A stretch of DNA of 64,000 bases from Anthoceros angustus (lineage: Eukaryota; Streptophyta; Anthocerotopsida; Anthocerotales; Anthocerotaceae): the NCBI GenBank assembly GCA_010909165.1, contig VJWM01000044.1:186001-250000 (forward strand). Direction: 5' to 3'. A program made the position numbers and the translations under genes. The notes under the pieces are model-generated. The model saw nothing but the letters and a program-made list of their open reading frames with translations, was not told the origin of the DNA and made no database searches. Below, piece by piece: positions 32,060 to 43,001 of this stretch (position 1 is the first letter of the stretch; the number at the start of each line of letters is the position of its first letter).

Positions 32060-34830
32060 GTCAGTGCATCTTCCGCAGGCTTTCTACGCACCTCCACGAT
32101 GATGCTCGCTTAGCGTTATGTCTTCCTCTGGATCGCCTTGTTAACTCCCATGACGAGCTGGCCTCGTGTCTTCTCCTGCTTCTCCCTTAGTGTTGTTTGC
32201 GCTGTTCTAGGGGTGGGGCCTTTGGCCATCGGGAGGTCACAAGCCGTATTTTCGGGATGGCAATTGAGTATCTCTCCATCCAGGAAGAGCTTTGTGTGCT
32301 TTTAAGGCTCATGCGAAATCTACACAACGGATGGAACAAGCACTGGGAAATGCGGCAAACTTGCAGCACTGCAAGTTGCTTGGCCAAGCGGGTAAATATG
32401 CCCGTGTCGCTAAAGCTCTTCGCCCCCTCCCTTTGGCCCCTACTTTGGAGGGACCATTGCAGCCCTCCGAGCCCTTCATCCGGCCCCAAAGGACGCCATC
32501 CCCTGGGACATATATAACTATGTGAACCCTTCTCTTTAGATCAAGCGGCTTTTGCCCTGAGCTTCTTGATGACCTCACACCTTCATCTGCCAAGTTGTCT
32601 AGAATGGTGTTTGAACGCCTCAGGGACCTTTTTCTCCCTGAAGACCCTTCTAGCGACTTCCCATAGCTCTTTTTCCTAGCTGCTACCGTGGCTCGGGTAG
32701 AGACGCCTCACAGAATCTCTCATGTTCTTGTAGCTAGCAGGCTTGTTGCCATGGACAAGCCCGCCCCCTCCTGTGGCGTGCATCCTCTTGCGGTTGGGGA
32801 AGCCTTTATGCGGCCGTAGTATTGCCCTCCAATACTACTCCTTTCTCCAGTAGCATCTCGATCCCCTCCAATTTGGCATTGCCACTCCAGGGGGTTGCGA
32901 GTCCGTGGTGTTTGGAGTTAAGGCATGCCTTGACACCCACCCGGATTGGGTGGTCTTATAGATGGATGTTGAGAATGCCTTCAATACCATCTCTAGAGGC
33001 ATTATCTTTGAGGAGCTCAGGGATAGAGGCGGTGTCTTAGGGAGCCTTATCCCTTTTTCTCGGTGCTTCTATGGGAGGTCCTTCAACCTCTATTATCAGT
33101 ACAAGAACGCATCATCGGGATTTACAATCTCTGACTTGGAATCAGCTACAAGTACTAGGCAAGGCGACCCTCTGGGCGGTGCTCTCTTTGCCACTGCTCA
33201 CTACAGGGCCCTATCCAGGGCTACCTCCTCAGCACATGACTTTGTCTTGCCTTCGCTGATAGATGACTCTTACATCCTTGGGCCTGGGGACAAGGTCAAG
33301 AAGGCCTTTGAGCTCTTCTCTCATAAGCTTTTTTTGGCGGGCTTGAAGGTCAAGCCGTCCAAGTGTCGAGTCAGGTCTCCATCGGGGAACCTCCCTACTT
33401 TGCAATTCCTTGAAGGGAAGATTGCTTCGGCCTTAGGCCTACGGATTTTGGGGGTCCCCTTTGGCTTCCTTGACTTTATCGGGAGTTTCCTAGACCAGAC
33501 TCTCGCGGAGGACCTCTCCCACATCGAGGACTTCCCTTTACTGGAGGATGCAAAGGTGGGTATTGTTTTGCTAGGCGCGCTGGTTACCTCATCCACACGT
33601 TGCCCCCTTCTCCGGTCATTTTGTTCTGGCTATAAAGGTTTGATAAGAAGATCATTGACATTCTAGGTGATATCATAGGCCCTGGGTTTTTGAGTGCCCT
33701 GCAAGCGATGTGGCCTTGTGGCAAGCATCACTGCTAGTGCAACGTGGAGGCACATGTCTTCTCTCGCTGGAGGTACCTTCCTCGGTGGCATTTTTGGGCA
33801 GCTGGGCCCTCTCTGCCCCTACTATGGCCGCCCGCTTCACCGCCATGACAAGCCCCTTTTGGAGGATCTTGTGTCAAGAGTCAGGAGGAGGGAACCTTCC
33901 CACTCCAAGTATCTTTGAGACTGGCCAGGGATATGCTACCATGCGTAGAAGGACTTCCCTTCTTTCACGAGATTCATCACCAATGGCTTTAGAGGGTTGC
34001 AGGCGTCCCTGCTCGAGAAGCAGCTTGGCAAGGCTTTCCAATCTGTCCTCCTGGACCCCTTCATCTCCAGGTCCACAAGAGCTTGGCTTCGCTCTTGCTC
34101 TGCGAAGAGCGCAGGCGCTTGGCTATTAGCTCGTCCATGTATTCGGGGTTTTCACATCGCACCAACCAGCTTCTCTATTGTGATGCGATTCCATCTTGGC
34201 CTCCTCCAGCCTGTGGCTTCGTCCCTCCTTAACTGCGAGTGCTGCTCTATCTTCAAGGACTCTGGATACACCTTCCTCATTGATCCCCTGGGGGCCATCG
34301 CATCGCCACCCATGACGCCATTTGCGATGTCATGTTCGTCATAGCTCGCGAAAGTGGCTGCATGGCCTACAGGGAGTGGGGGTACACTCTTCGTATAGGT
34401 CGGTCAATCAGGGCTAATTTGTACCTCGTCCGCGGCGACCAAGTTTCGGTGGCGGACATGGTGGTCACTAACCCTATACGCGACAAAGATCTCCGCCGTG
34501 TAATCACTAATCGTCTGTGTTAGCACGGACGGCAACTTTCAAAGTCAAGAAATAAAGCGGAATGCAAGCGGGCCACCAATTCATTTCGCTCGCCCTTGAA
34601 ACATATAGGGCATTGGCTAAGGACTTTGATGCATTTCTCAAGTCCTGCGCCAAGGCTTATATCTCATGCCCGTAGGCATGGTGCGGGACTATCCCTTTCT
34701 TCTTTCATGGCGTTCTTCAGACAACGGGTCTCAATTGCTCTCCATTTTAAAGTGGCAAATAGAGCAGACAGAAGGAAGTGGTTCGCTGATCCCAATTTGT
34801 AGCCTTCTCACATTAAGTGTATTGATATCG
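32060..34830 (+). pseudogene. Non-LTR retrotransposon polyprotein (reverse transcriptase), broken
   Basis: The reverse-transcriptase core is open at about 32941-33665: WMDVENAFNTISR, the GDPLGGALFATAHYRAL block and LIDDSYILGP, with the two catalytic Asp residues kept (family members read LADDTHI or similar). Upstream, at about 32290-32510, QAGKYARVAKAL matches the family's N-terminal region. Downstream, at about 33710-34830, frame-shifted blocks (TGQGYATMRRR, FVIARESG, ADMVVTNP, FRQRVSIAL) match its C-terminal part. No apurinic-endonuclease domain is seen. Several stops and frame changes make it inactive. This type of element is known from genomes of mosses, lycophytes and algae; the exact clade is uncertain. 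Confidence 0.75.
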
Positions 34831-35740
34831 GACTCATGGTTCTGCCCACGAACACCGGTACGGTTCACGCCTTATGGTTTGATGACATCGATTGTCACAA
34901 AAGTTCCTATTCGGTTGAGTCATGTGGTGAGAAACCCTAAATCCGCTCGAAAAAGTTACATATTCATTCTTGAAAATGGACATCAACAACAGAACTAGAC
35001 ACGAAGTGGAGTTGTGACAAGTAATGGATGAGTAAAAGTGAATGAAAAATATAAACTTATTTTACTGAACGGTCATGGTTCATTTTGTAAGTTTCTTTTT
35101 CAAGAGAGCCGTACCACGTCGGTAAACCGGACAGCCAGCTCATCATCTGTGCCATATTGTGGTTGAACCTAATTGCGATCAGACCAACATTCGATGGCCA
35201 GTCTGCAAACGGCCGCCGAAAGATGAGTCTGGTAATGCCCTAAAGAGCTTTACACTTGAAGTCACCTACAACACGTATCATGTCATAGCCAGGAGAATGG
35301 AGGGGCCTACATACTAGTAAGGATACGTCGGCTCATATCATTGCTATTTTGAATACTTTCCTCCCCAAAACCTTCGGAAAACAATAGGCTCGTGGAGTCA
35401 AAGGATAATTTAGAAAGCAGTGGACACATGCTACCAATAGAAGACAATGAAAAAATACACGGGTAGTACTACTCCATATTTGTGTAAGCGTTTATTTACT
35501 GGTATAAATCTTGAATTTCTATTTTAAACAAAATATTTCATAGTCCTTATAAAAACATAAAAGACAAAATTCTTATGTATAGCTTGTAACTATAAATTTA
35601 GCAAAGTCTTTGCCAACTTTCATTCTGTGTGACTCCAAAGCAAAGGGATTACGAGGTGGCCCTCTTACATCCCTATGTACTTGGAGACTTTTATTATTGC
35701 TACTCCTCCAATTTGGGGACCAAGATATGTTAACATGCTC
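34831..35740. other. Intergenic, no gene recognised
   Basis: AT-rich sequence, with only short frames lacking domains. Confidence 0.6.
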
Positions 35741-35744
35741 AAAG

Positions 35745-36070
35745 AGAACGAATCTATAACTCTTGCATCCACCATAATTTCCAAACTTGACCATAGGATG
35801 CTCTATAACTTCCGCATCCACCATAATTTCCAAACTTGACTATAGGATGCTCTATAACTCCTGCATCCACCATTCCAAAGTAGACCATATGATGCTCTAA
35901 AACTCCCACATCCACCATTCCAAAGTTGACCATAGGATGCTATATAACTCCCGCATCCACCATTCCAAAATTGAACATAGGACGGTCTATAACTCCTACA
36001 TCCACCATTCCAAACTTGACCATCAGATGGTCTATAGGTCATGCATCCACTATTCCAAACTTGACCATCG
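35745..36070 (-). repeat. 45-bp minisatellite, about seven copies
   Basis: The unit tataactcccgcatccaccattccaaa plus ttgaccataggatgc repeats about every 45 bp with substitutions. On the minus strand it keeps a frame with repeating WNGGC..SYRASYGQ-like 15-residue units. Because the period is a multiple of three, the open frame follows automatically and is not by itself evidence of a gene. Confidence 0.88.
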
Positions 36071-36079
36071 AATGAAGTA

Positions 36080-37100
36080 CTAGTCTACTTTCGTGGGATG
36101 ACCTATCCGGAAGTGCATATCATCCTTCCCTTCAAGCCTCTAGGTACAATGCATGTCTGACTTTAGTACTTCCAAATGCAAATATTTTAGAATAATTCCT
36201 AAAATAAATCTAAAGAAATTTTATATTACAAAAAATCAATGCATGATATAAGAATAATATAATTTTATAGAATCTTAATCTAATTCTCAAAATAATATAA
36301 ATGATTAAGTTTTTCTTAAACCATGTGCATCTAAAAGAGGGAACAAAGTCACAAAGTTGAATTATCAACATCTTAAGGACTTGAAGAATAAAACAATTTA
36401 CAAGAGAAAAATATTTATGTATTATATTTTTAAATTTATGATTCTCATTTTGTCCTTTTATCAGTTGACTTTGTAACATGAATGAGAGTATGCACTTAGA
36501 TTAATGAAATATACAAAATCTTTAAAATTGCTAGCTGTTACCTCGATACCTGCACCTTGTACAACACACTAAGTTTTAGAGCACCACACATATGTTGAAC
36601 AAGTGTTAATGGCTGCATAATATATGAATTAAGAAAGAATAATCTTAACGCATAGTTGACCTATATTTGAATATCAACTTTGTTAAATTGAATGATGAGT
36701 GCATCGGTTACCTACTTTCTAAATTGATTGCGTGTTTAATGCTCGACAACTCTAGAATCACGTGTTCCAATTATGTAAGACATAGCACATCATGTTGTTC
36801 ACCTGTTATGTGTTCAGGTACTTATATATATCATCGCAATTCCACTAATAAATTCCACATAAACATTGGTTGTGGATCCAACAAATTCTACATGAACATT
36901 GGTTGTGGATCCAACAAACAAAAGTTTCTATATCAACATTGGTTGTAGGATTCAACATTGACGTCGAAGCTTTTCATCTAAAGGTATATAACTCTTTTAT
37001 TTTTTTAATATTTTAATGATCTTATATATGAATCTTTTTGCCTAACACTTTGTGGTTTACATGTCTAAAGAATATAAGCAATATTTTCAACTATCAGAAC
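36080..37100. other. AT-rich flank of the BURP gene with a 33-bp repeat
   Basis: Strongly AT-rich DNA. At about 36858-36957 the phrase acattggttgtggatccaac occurs three times about 35-40 bp apart. The region probably contains the promoter, and perhaps the first exon, of the BURP gene. A possible exon ends at about 37164 (ttcttgatagcaatg|gtaata). Confidence 0.5.
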
Positions 37101-37317
37101 TAAAGACGACTTAAAGGATGAAGGCTTTATGGATGATGGTATTGACAACTTTCTTGATAGCAATGGTAATAAGCCTTGAATTCTATTGTGAATAAGCCTT
37201 GAATTCTATCTTTTCAATGTGTAGAAGATATCGTGAACATTGATGATGGCAGCACAACCTTTTCATGCACATGGTATCATGAAAAATATTTAACTCAATT
37301 GTATGTGTTTTAAACAG

Positions 37318-38604
37318 GCAAACTTCAGTGTTGCTGTCCCACCATATTATTTGCATTCAATGAATAGAAAGTTATTTGAAAAAAATGCAAAAGAGACCGA
37401 GCTTTCATTACCTTTGATGAGCATGATGCCGAATAAGATCATACTAAATTATTGGAAGGCAAGATTTGGTTCCATGGATATGCCTGCAGGGTTGCAAAAT
37501 TTGGCATCTCCAATGTCCTTTCAAAATTTAGAGCAAACAAACAATGCAAATGTTCTCTTGCACAAGCTATGTTACTCACCATATCTTGTGTGTAATGTTT
37601 CCTCTAAAGTTGATTTGAGCAATACAATATCTGATGGATTCCCAGGATATTTCCGTGATTATAATGTAGAACGATCGGAAGCTACTTTGAGCGATGCGGC
37701 ATCATCAGGATTTCCATCATACATGCGTGATTATTTGACACCATTGAAAGCCACTTTGAGCGATTCAGAATCAGCAGGATTTCCATCATACATGCGCGAT
37801 TATGTTGCACGAGTAAACGAAAAGAAACACTCGACATCTATGACTCCGTTGATGGAGGAAAAAATAAAACTTGTCGAAGCTGTTTGGTTTCGTGAGAAAG
37901 ACTTGATTAACCAGCATGAGGTAGGTAATGTTCTAAGAAAACCTGCCCAAATATTTATTGCTCGTCCTACTGAGTGGGGTCCAAAGAAGTTTCTTCCGCT
38001 CGTTATTCTTGAGGCACTTGGAGGTTCAAAATTAGAAGCACCTGATCTTCTCAAAAACTTGAAAATCCAAGCAGATTCTCCATTAGCTACTCAAGTATTT
38101 CAAACGATGCGAATATGCAACATGTCCAAGGAACTATCACTCCAAGGAGAAATCAAAAAATGTCTTAACTCAGTTGAAGAAATTATTGATTTTTTGAAGC
38201 ATGTATTTAAGTCAGAAATTACCAAATTATCCACCATAGAAATGTTGGAGACCTCTTCCCTCGATGCACAAAATGAAGTGGTACTCAAAGGTGAATTTAA
38301 ATTATCAACTCTTGAATTGAAGAATGATGTGGAATCGAAATATGTATCATGTCACTCTATGAACTTTCCCTCCAAAATGGAAGTGTGCCACTATATTCCA
38401 AGTACAAAAATATATCTTGTGTCTTTAGAATCTACTATTAGCAAAGGCTATACAATTAAGAATGTAGTCCTATGCCATACAGATACAAGTAAGTGGAGTC
38501 CAGATCATATTGCTTTCAAAGCGTTGAAAGCAAAACCCGGTGACGGCACTTTATGTCACTTTTCTGAAGCTAATGCCTTTTCATTTATTCTTCATAATCA
38601 ATAA
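37318..38604 (+). CDS. BURP-domain protein, main exon (5' exons not resolved)
   Basis: BURP proteins are plant-specific, usually secreted, and linked to cell walls, seed proteins and polygalacturonase beta subunits. The exon starts after the acceptor aaacag at 37317 and runs to TAA at 38604. The C-terminal half has WFREKDL (BURP start) and then the diagnostic CH pattern: CHSMNFPSKMEVCH (CH-X10-CH), VVLCHTDTSKWSP and GDGTLCHFSEA. The middle has three copies of a motif like LSDAASSGFPSYMRDY, about 33 residues apart, comparable to the FxxY-type repeats of the polygalacturonase-beta-like subgroup. The signal peptide expected for the family must be in an upstream exon. A candidate acidic exon (DDLKDEGFMDDGIDNFL) lies near 37100-37164. 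No stops interrupt the domain. Confidence 0.85.
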   Translation, partial: ANFSVAVPPYYLHSMNRKLFEKNAKETELSLPLMSMMPNKIILNYWKARFGSMDMPAGLQNLASPMSFQNLEQTNNANVLLHKLCYSPYLVCNVSSKVDLSNTISDGFPGYFRDYNVERSEATLSDAASSGFPSYMRDYLTPLKATLSDSESAGFPSYMRDYVARVNEKKHSTSMTPLMEEKIKLVEAVWFREKDLINQHEVGNVLRKPAQIFIARPTEWGPKKFLPLVILEALGGSKLEAPDLLKNLKIQADSPLATQVFQTMRICNMSKELSLQGEIKKCLNSVEEIIDFLKHVFKSEITKLSTIEMLETSSLDAQNEVVLKGEFKLSTLELKNDVESKYVSCHSMNFPSKMEVCHYIPSTKIYLVSLESTISKGYTIKNVVLCHTDTSKWSPDHIAFKALKAKPGDGTLCHFSEANAFSFILHNQ

Positions 38605-39415
38605 GTGGATGTAGAACTAGTTTACTAACATGACTTGGTTTTTACGTTATACTGTATAGAAAGAGTGACATACTATGATAACTTAGTGTAAATAAATTTA
38701 TTTATACAATAGAATAGTATCTTTTGTATAATATATATAAATAAAATTTAAATAAATATATTATTATATTGTACGTTAACTATATATTCCTTCGTGAGAT
38801 CCTTTGCTATCCTTAGAATTTTCTTGACCAAGTGTGATCAAGTTACACAAGGTTTTTCAGCATCTTTCTAACTGTCAGCAAAACTGCTAGCCAGAAACCC
38901 TGGCAGTCCATACCCTCCATGTCTAATTTGCACAGGAAATTGGATGTCCAGCTTCGCACATCCCTGCAGGAGACAATGAACTGTGAACGGATTGCTTACA
39001 GTGATGCATTCTTCCTTCATTGCACTGCATTTATAGAAGAGAGGCTTGCTGCCTCATGCTTTCTGGATCATCGCATTTCATGTCACGCAGTTCATGCAAG
39101 GCGGAGAAGGCTGTGCCAAGTCCTCAAACAGTCCTTGACTCTATGGTTTGCGACAATCAGCTTGAAGCAGCAGACTGCCAAGAAAGGCCATAGCGATTAC
39201 CCTTCCTGGCTGCCATTTTCCAGGTTCCAAGCATCAAGAGTGCAAGTTAGGATTTGTTGCAGGGGCACACGATACAGTTCTTGCAGAGAAAGGATATGAA
39301 GGGGCGATTGAGGTTCTGGGCTGCATAACGTTCACTTCAAGTATGTGCATAGATATATGATGGAGGTGATACATTATTGCCAATGGCGAAGAATGAATTG
39401 GTGAAGGTGCCATCA
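38605..39415. other. Intergenic, no gene recognised
   Basis: AT-rich up to about 38800, then more balanced. An open stretch at about 38919-39299 has no domain I recognise. Confidence 0.55.
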
Positions 39416-39417
39416 GT

Positions 39418-39570
39418 CAGGTGTATCATGACAGTGTGAAATGGTGCAGCCTTAGGTGTACCATGACAATGTGAATTGGTGCAGCCTCAGGTGTACCATG
39501 ACGATGTGAAGTGGTGCAGCCTCAGGTGTACCATGACAATGTGAATTGGTGCAGCCTCAGGTGTACCATC
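39418..39570 (+). repeat. 38-bp tandem repeat, four copies
   Basis: The unit ggtgtaccatgacaatgtga plus attggtgcagcctca recurs four times with small differences. It lies just 3' of the GH9 terminal exon. Confidence 0.88.
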
Positions 39571-39710
39571 ACAAATTGTGTACATTGCCAAAGGCAGACC
39601 AGGGAAGCACAGCGCTAGCAACTACCTACGATGACTGGATTTAATGCTCTACATGTATGATACAAGCCTTCCACAGTGTGAAGAAGACCACTTCCACAGT
39701 GTGAAGGCTA

Positions 39711-41145
39711 TCAGGCTGCAGCAAGGTGTACCAAGAGGCCAACCATACCGGCGTTGATGTATGTGGTGGGCTCGGCCTGCCCGTAGTTGCTGCGGTCGTC
39801 GGCATAAGCATCGGCCTCGTCGGGTCCTCCCACAATGCCGCCCGTGAGCTGGTTGGGGTCGGAAGTGCTGGCTTTGTAGTAGGAGAAGCTGGCAGAGCAG
39901 TCGATCTCGGCGGGGTGAGTCTTCATGCACGGCACTGAAGCCGCGCGATGGTGAACCCGTTGGGCGAAGCTGGATCCAAATCCCACCATGTACGACATGC
40001 TCTGAGGGTTGTCACCCAGAATGTAGTCCACCTGCGCAGCAGCCACAGTATGATCGGACTCATGAGCCAGCAGAAACCGTTACCAGTGGAGCAGGAGCCA
40101 AATATCATTCAGACCGTACCTGGGTTTTGGCATGGGCACAGAGCTGGCTGGGACTGATGGTCGTGGTGCCACAGGTGACTGTCTGCTAAGATGCATCAAG
40201 GTACTTGGCGTAGACAACGAGGAGGAAAGAGGATGCGGTCACGTACTGCAGATTGCTGCCTGTCGCGAAGTAGAAGAGCCCGCCTGCAGATGGACAAGTC
40301 GATCCATGCGATCAATTATGTGAAACTGCAATCAGTGTTCAGTCAGGCTTCCACCAACTTGAAGGCAAGGCCAGGGGAGAGGGATTCAAACGAATGTAGA
40401 ACCATTACCAGGAGTGGACTTGGCTGCAGAGACGCCTGGCATGATGCCGCACACGAATGCATCCGCTTGCTGCTTGTAGCCCTGTAGACCGTCGGCTTTC
40501 CCAGCAAGGAAGAACTGCGAAGCCAGGACCTGAGCGCCCGCGTATTTGTTGTCCCAGCTGAGTGTGGGAGCGGAGGTGGTGGAGCCACCCAGCTCCTCGC
40601 CGTTGTCCACCAGGTATTGGAGGTATTTGTCGTCCCTGGATGCCTTGAAGAGCCAGGCTGCTCCCCACAGCAGCTCATCCTTGAAGCCAGAGTAGGAGCA
40701 GTAGAAGGGGCACACTTGCGGCTTCAGTGACCCCTCGCTGTAGGCCCCTCTGTACTGGTCCGCAAACGAGAAGAGCTCAGTGGCGCTGGCCAGAAGCGTA
40801 GCAGAGTACTGGGCGTCAGTGGCTAGGAACACAATGGATGGGGCGGCCAGGGCGGCAGCCGTTTCCGCAGCAGCGTCGGACCCTGGATTTGTTGCATCAA
40901 TCTTGTACGCAGTGTACAGCTCGGTTGGCCCAGTGTGAGCTTTGAGCAGATAGTCAGTCCCCCAACGGATGGCATCCTGTGCATTGGTCATCTCTCCCGC
41001 TGCACTCAGCTCTTTGCCCTTCTCGATCACCGTCCACGACAGCAGCGTGATGGTGAAGGCCATGGGCAGGCCGAACTTGACATTGTCGCCAGCATCGTAG
41101 TGTCCTCCCACCAAATCCACGCTGGACGAGGTGCCATCAGTCAAG
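39711..41145 (-). pseudogene. GH9 endo-1,4-beta-glucanase core, exons 2-4, with an in-frame stop
   Basis: Glycoside hydrolase family 9 enzymes cut cellulose-like beta-1,4-glucans and in plants are secreted or membrane-bound for wall remodelling. Exons on the minus strand: 41145-40409, 40283-40120 and 40031-39711. Exon 2 begins [22 protein letters not shown] (catalytic-site DAGD) and runs to GVSAAKSTPG. Exon 3 has GLFYFATGSNLQYVTASS, then a TAG (40188-40186) where the family has Lys (DAS-stop-QTVTCGT), then PSQLCAHAKTQ. Exon 4 has VDYILGDNPQSMSYMVGFG, QRVHHRAA and the GH9 signature YADDRSNYGQAEPTTYINA. Splice phases are otherwise exact. The frame fits exon 1 at 43216-43002, giving 478 codons apart from the stop. 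The TAG would remove the C-terminal active-site part. A sequencing error cannot be excluded. Confidence 0.85.
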
Positions 41146-42195
41146 CTGCTGCTCATCGGAGACTCTGGCGTGGGGAAGAGCAGTCTTCTGCTGCGCTTCA
41201 CCGCTGACACCTTCGACGAGTTGGCTCCAACCATCGGTGTGATTTCTGCTTGCTCGTTTACGGACAGTTTCGTTCATCCTGCAGCATTTGAGCCGGGGAA
41301 CATTCGGCTCGGCAGGTGTGGATTTCAAGCTCAAGTTGATGACCCTGAGTGGGAGAAGACTGAAGCTCACAATTTGGGACACAGGTAGGTTGCAAGCTGT
41401 CTCAGCTCGATTGGGAGTCGGACTGCTTTGTGCGGCAACTGGAAGTCTCTTTCACGGTTAGAAAGTCTGAGAGACGTTTGTTTGTGTTGTTTGTTGGTGT
41501 GGTTGTTGTGCACAGCGGGCCAAGAGAGGTTTCGGACGCTTACCAGCTCGTACTACAGAGGGGCGCATGGCATCATCCTAGGTTGCGGTTGAATTAGCCA
41601 AGTTTTCCCAGCTTGTGTAATGCTCTGCTGAACCCTAGTTTATGTGGCGCAGTTTATGACGTGACGCGTCGTGAAACATTTACGGATCTGTCGGATGTGT
41701 GGTTGAAGGAAGTGGACCTGTACTCCACCAATGCCGACTGCATTAAGATGTTGGTGGGCAACAACGTGGATAGGGTGGGTGGGAGCCAAAACTTTCAACT
41801 TCACAGTTGAGGGAGTAGGACGAGCAGAGTCTTGTTTCTAAGAGTAGTATTTTTCATAAATGCTGCTTTCTGCAGAACGCAGAACGTGTTGTGTCCAAAC
41901 AGGAAGGGGTGGATTTTGCCAGGCAGCATGGGTGCCTCTTTCTAGAGTGCAGTGCTAAAACTCGCATCAATGTGCAACAATGTTTTGAGGAACTTGTACA
42001 GAAGGTAATGTTGAGTGCAGCTAATCCAGCTCAAGCTTGTTACTCATAGGCTCTAACATATCTTCTTGCGTGTAACAGATTCTGGACACTCCCAGTTTGT
42101 TAGCTGACACAAAGGGCTACAAGAAGACCACGATTCTTACACCAGAGCCTGCCCAACCTACCACAGCGCCAGCCAGCAGTGATTGCGCATGTTAA
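41141..42195 (+). CDS. RABC1: RAB18/RABC-type small GTPase, six exons, first exon missing
   Basis: RABC/RAB18 GTPases regulate vesicle and lipid-droplet or ER membrane traffic. Exons: 41141-41236, 41316-41384, 41516-41581, 41653-41774, 41876-42004 and 42079-42195; about 198 residues, phases exact. Seen are the P-loop [14 protein letters not shown], switch [43 protein letters not shown], the G5 loop ECSAKT, and the C-terminal CAC* prenylation motif. The usual GNKVD (G4 guanine specificity) reads GNNVD. The first visible exon has no ATG; it begins after catcag (41135-41140) at codon 2 of ...FKLLLIGDS, so the exon for the first 14 or so residues is elsewhere or lost. That start coincides with the 5' edge of antisense GH9 exon 2. 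It may be a pseudogene or an incomplete duplicate. Confidence 0.85.
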
Positions 42196-42577
42196 TACTC
42201 TTGCTGACTCCTCGAGTACCTCAACTTGATGAATCCCTAGGAAATCTGGGTGACTTGTCCTTGGCGACAGTGTCCACTCCCTCTTCACTGGACCGTTGCT
42301 CTGCTTGCAGCTGACACTCTTCCAGACATGACCTCTGGACTGCAAATCATATTGGTCGGGAGGAAATGGGATAGATTTGAGACAAGAATGCTAAGTTTTT
42401 GAATGTGTTTACATGTAAGGGCAGCACAGGGAGGTAACCCGTCCATCAACGGGCCATGTGCGCTCCCGGCCACAGCACTACCTACGTAATGCTACTACTG
42501 CATTTCAAGAGTAAGCAATACACATATGGTACAAGCAAGTTGGGATGCTAATCCACGATGTGAAGCAAGAGCCGGCA

Positions 42578-42915
42578 TCAGGTGGCAGCTGACAAATGTG
42601 CCGAGAGGCCGACCATACCTGCGTTGATGTACGTGGTGGGCTCGGCCTGCCTATAGTTGTTGCGGTCGTCGGCATAAGCATTGGCGTCGTCGGGTCCTCC
42701 CACAATGCCCCCCGTTAGCTGGCTGGGATCGGAAGTGCTGGCCTTGAAGTAGGAGAAGCTGTCAGAGCAGTCGATCTCGGCGGAGCGAGTCTTCATTCAC
42801 GACACCGAAGCCGCACGATGCTGAACCCGCTGGGCGCTGGGGGAACCAAGCGCCCAGGTCCCAAGTCCACCATGTACGACATACTCTGAGGATTGTCTCC
42901 CAGAATATGGTCCAC
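42578..42915 (-). pseudogene. Second copy of the GH9 terminal exon, damaged
   Basis: After the acceptor gctgcag, the sequence reads VDHILGDNPQSMSYMV and then diverges. An insertion shifts the frame, and QRVQHRAASVS is followed by TGA in the matching frame. Beyond it MKTRSAEIDCSDSFSYFKAS and the signature YADDRNNYRQAEPTTYINA are kept, up to a TGA at 42578. It resembles exon 4 of the GH9 core closely, and similarity continues into the 3' flank, so a duplicated gene end is likely. It lies about 85 bp downstream of GH9 exon 1, in the position where the intact gene would have exon 2. Confidence 0.88.
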
Positions 42916-43001
42916 CTGCAGCAACCAATTCATCAGACTCAGGCATCAGCGAGCGCCCAACAACCATAAAATCGATCAGTGGAGCAGAAGCGAAAAATCA
43001 C

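Noticed and set aside
35745-36070. CRISPR-like array from regularly spaced repeats
   Set aside because: Units are contiguous with no unique spacers, and the surroundings are eukaryotic; it is a minisatellite.
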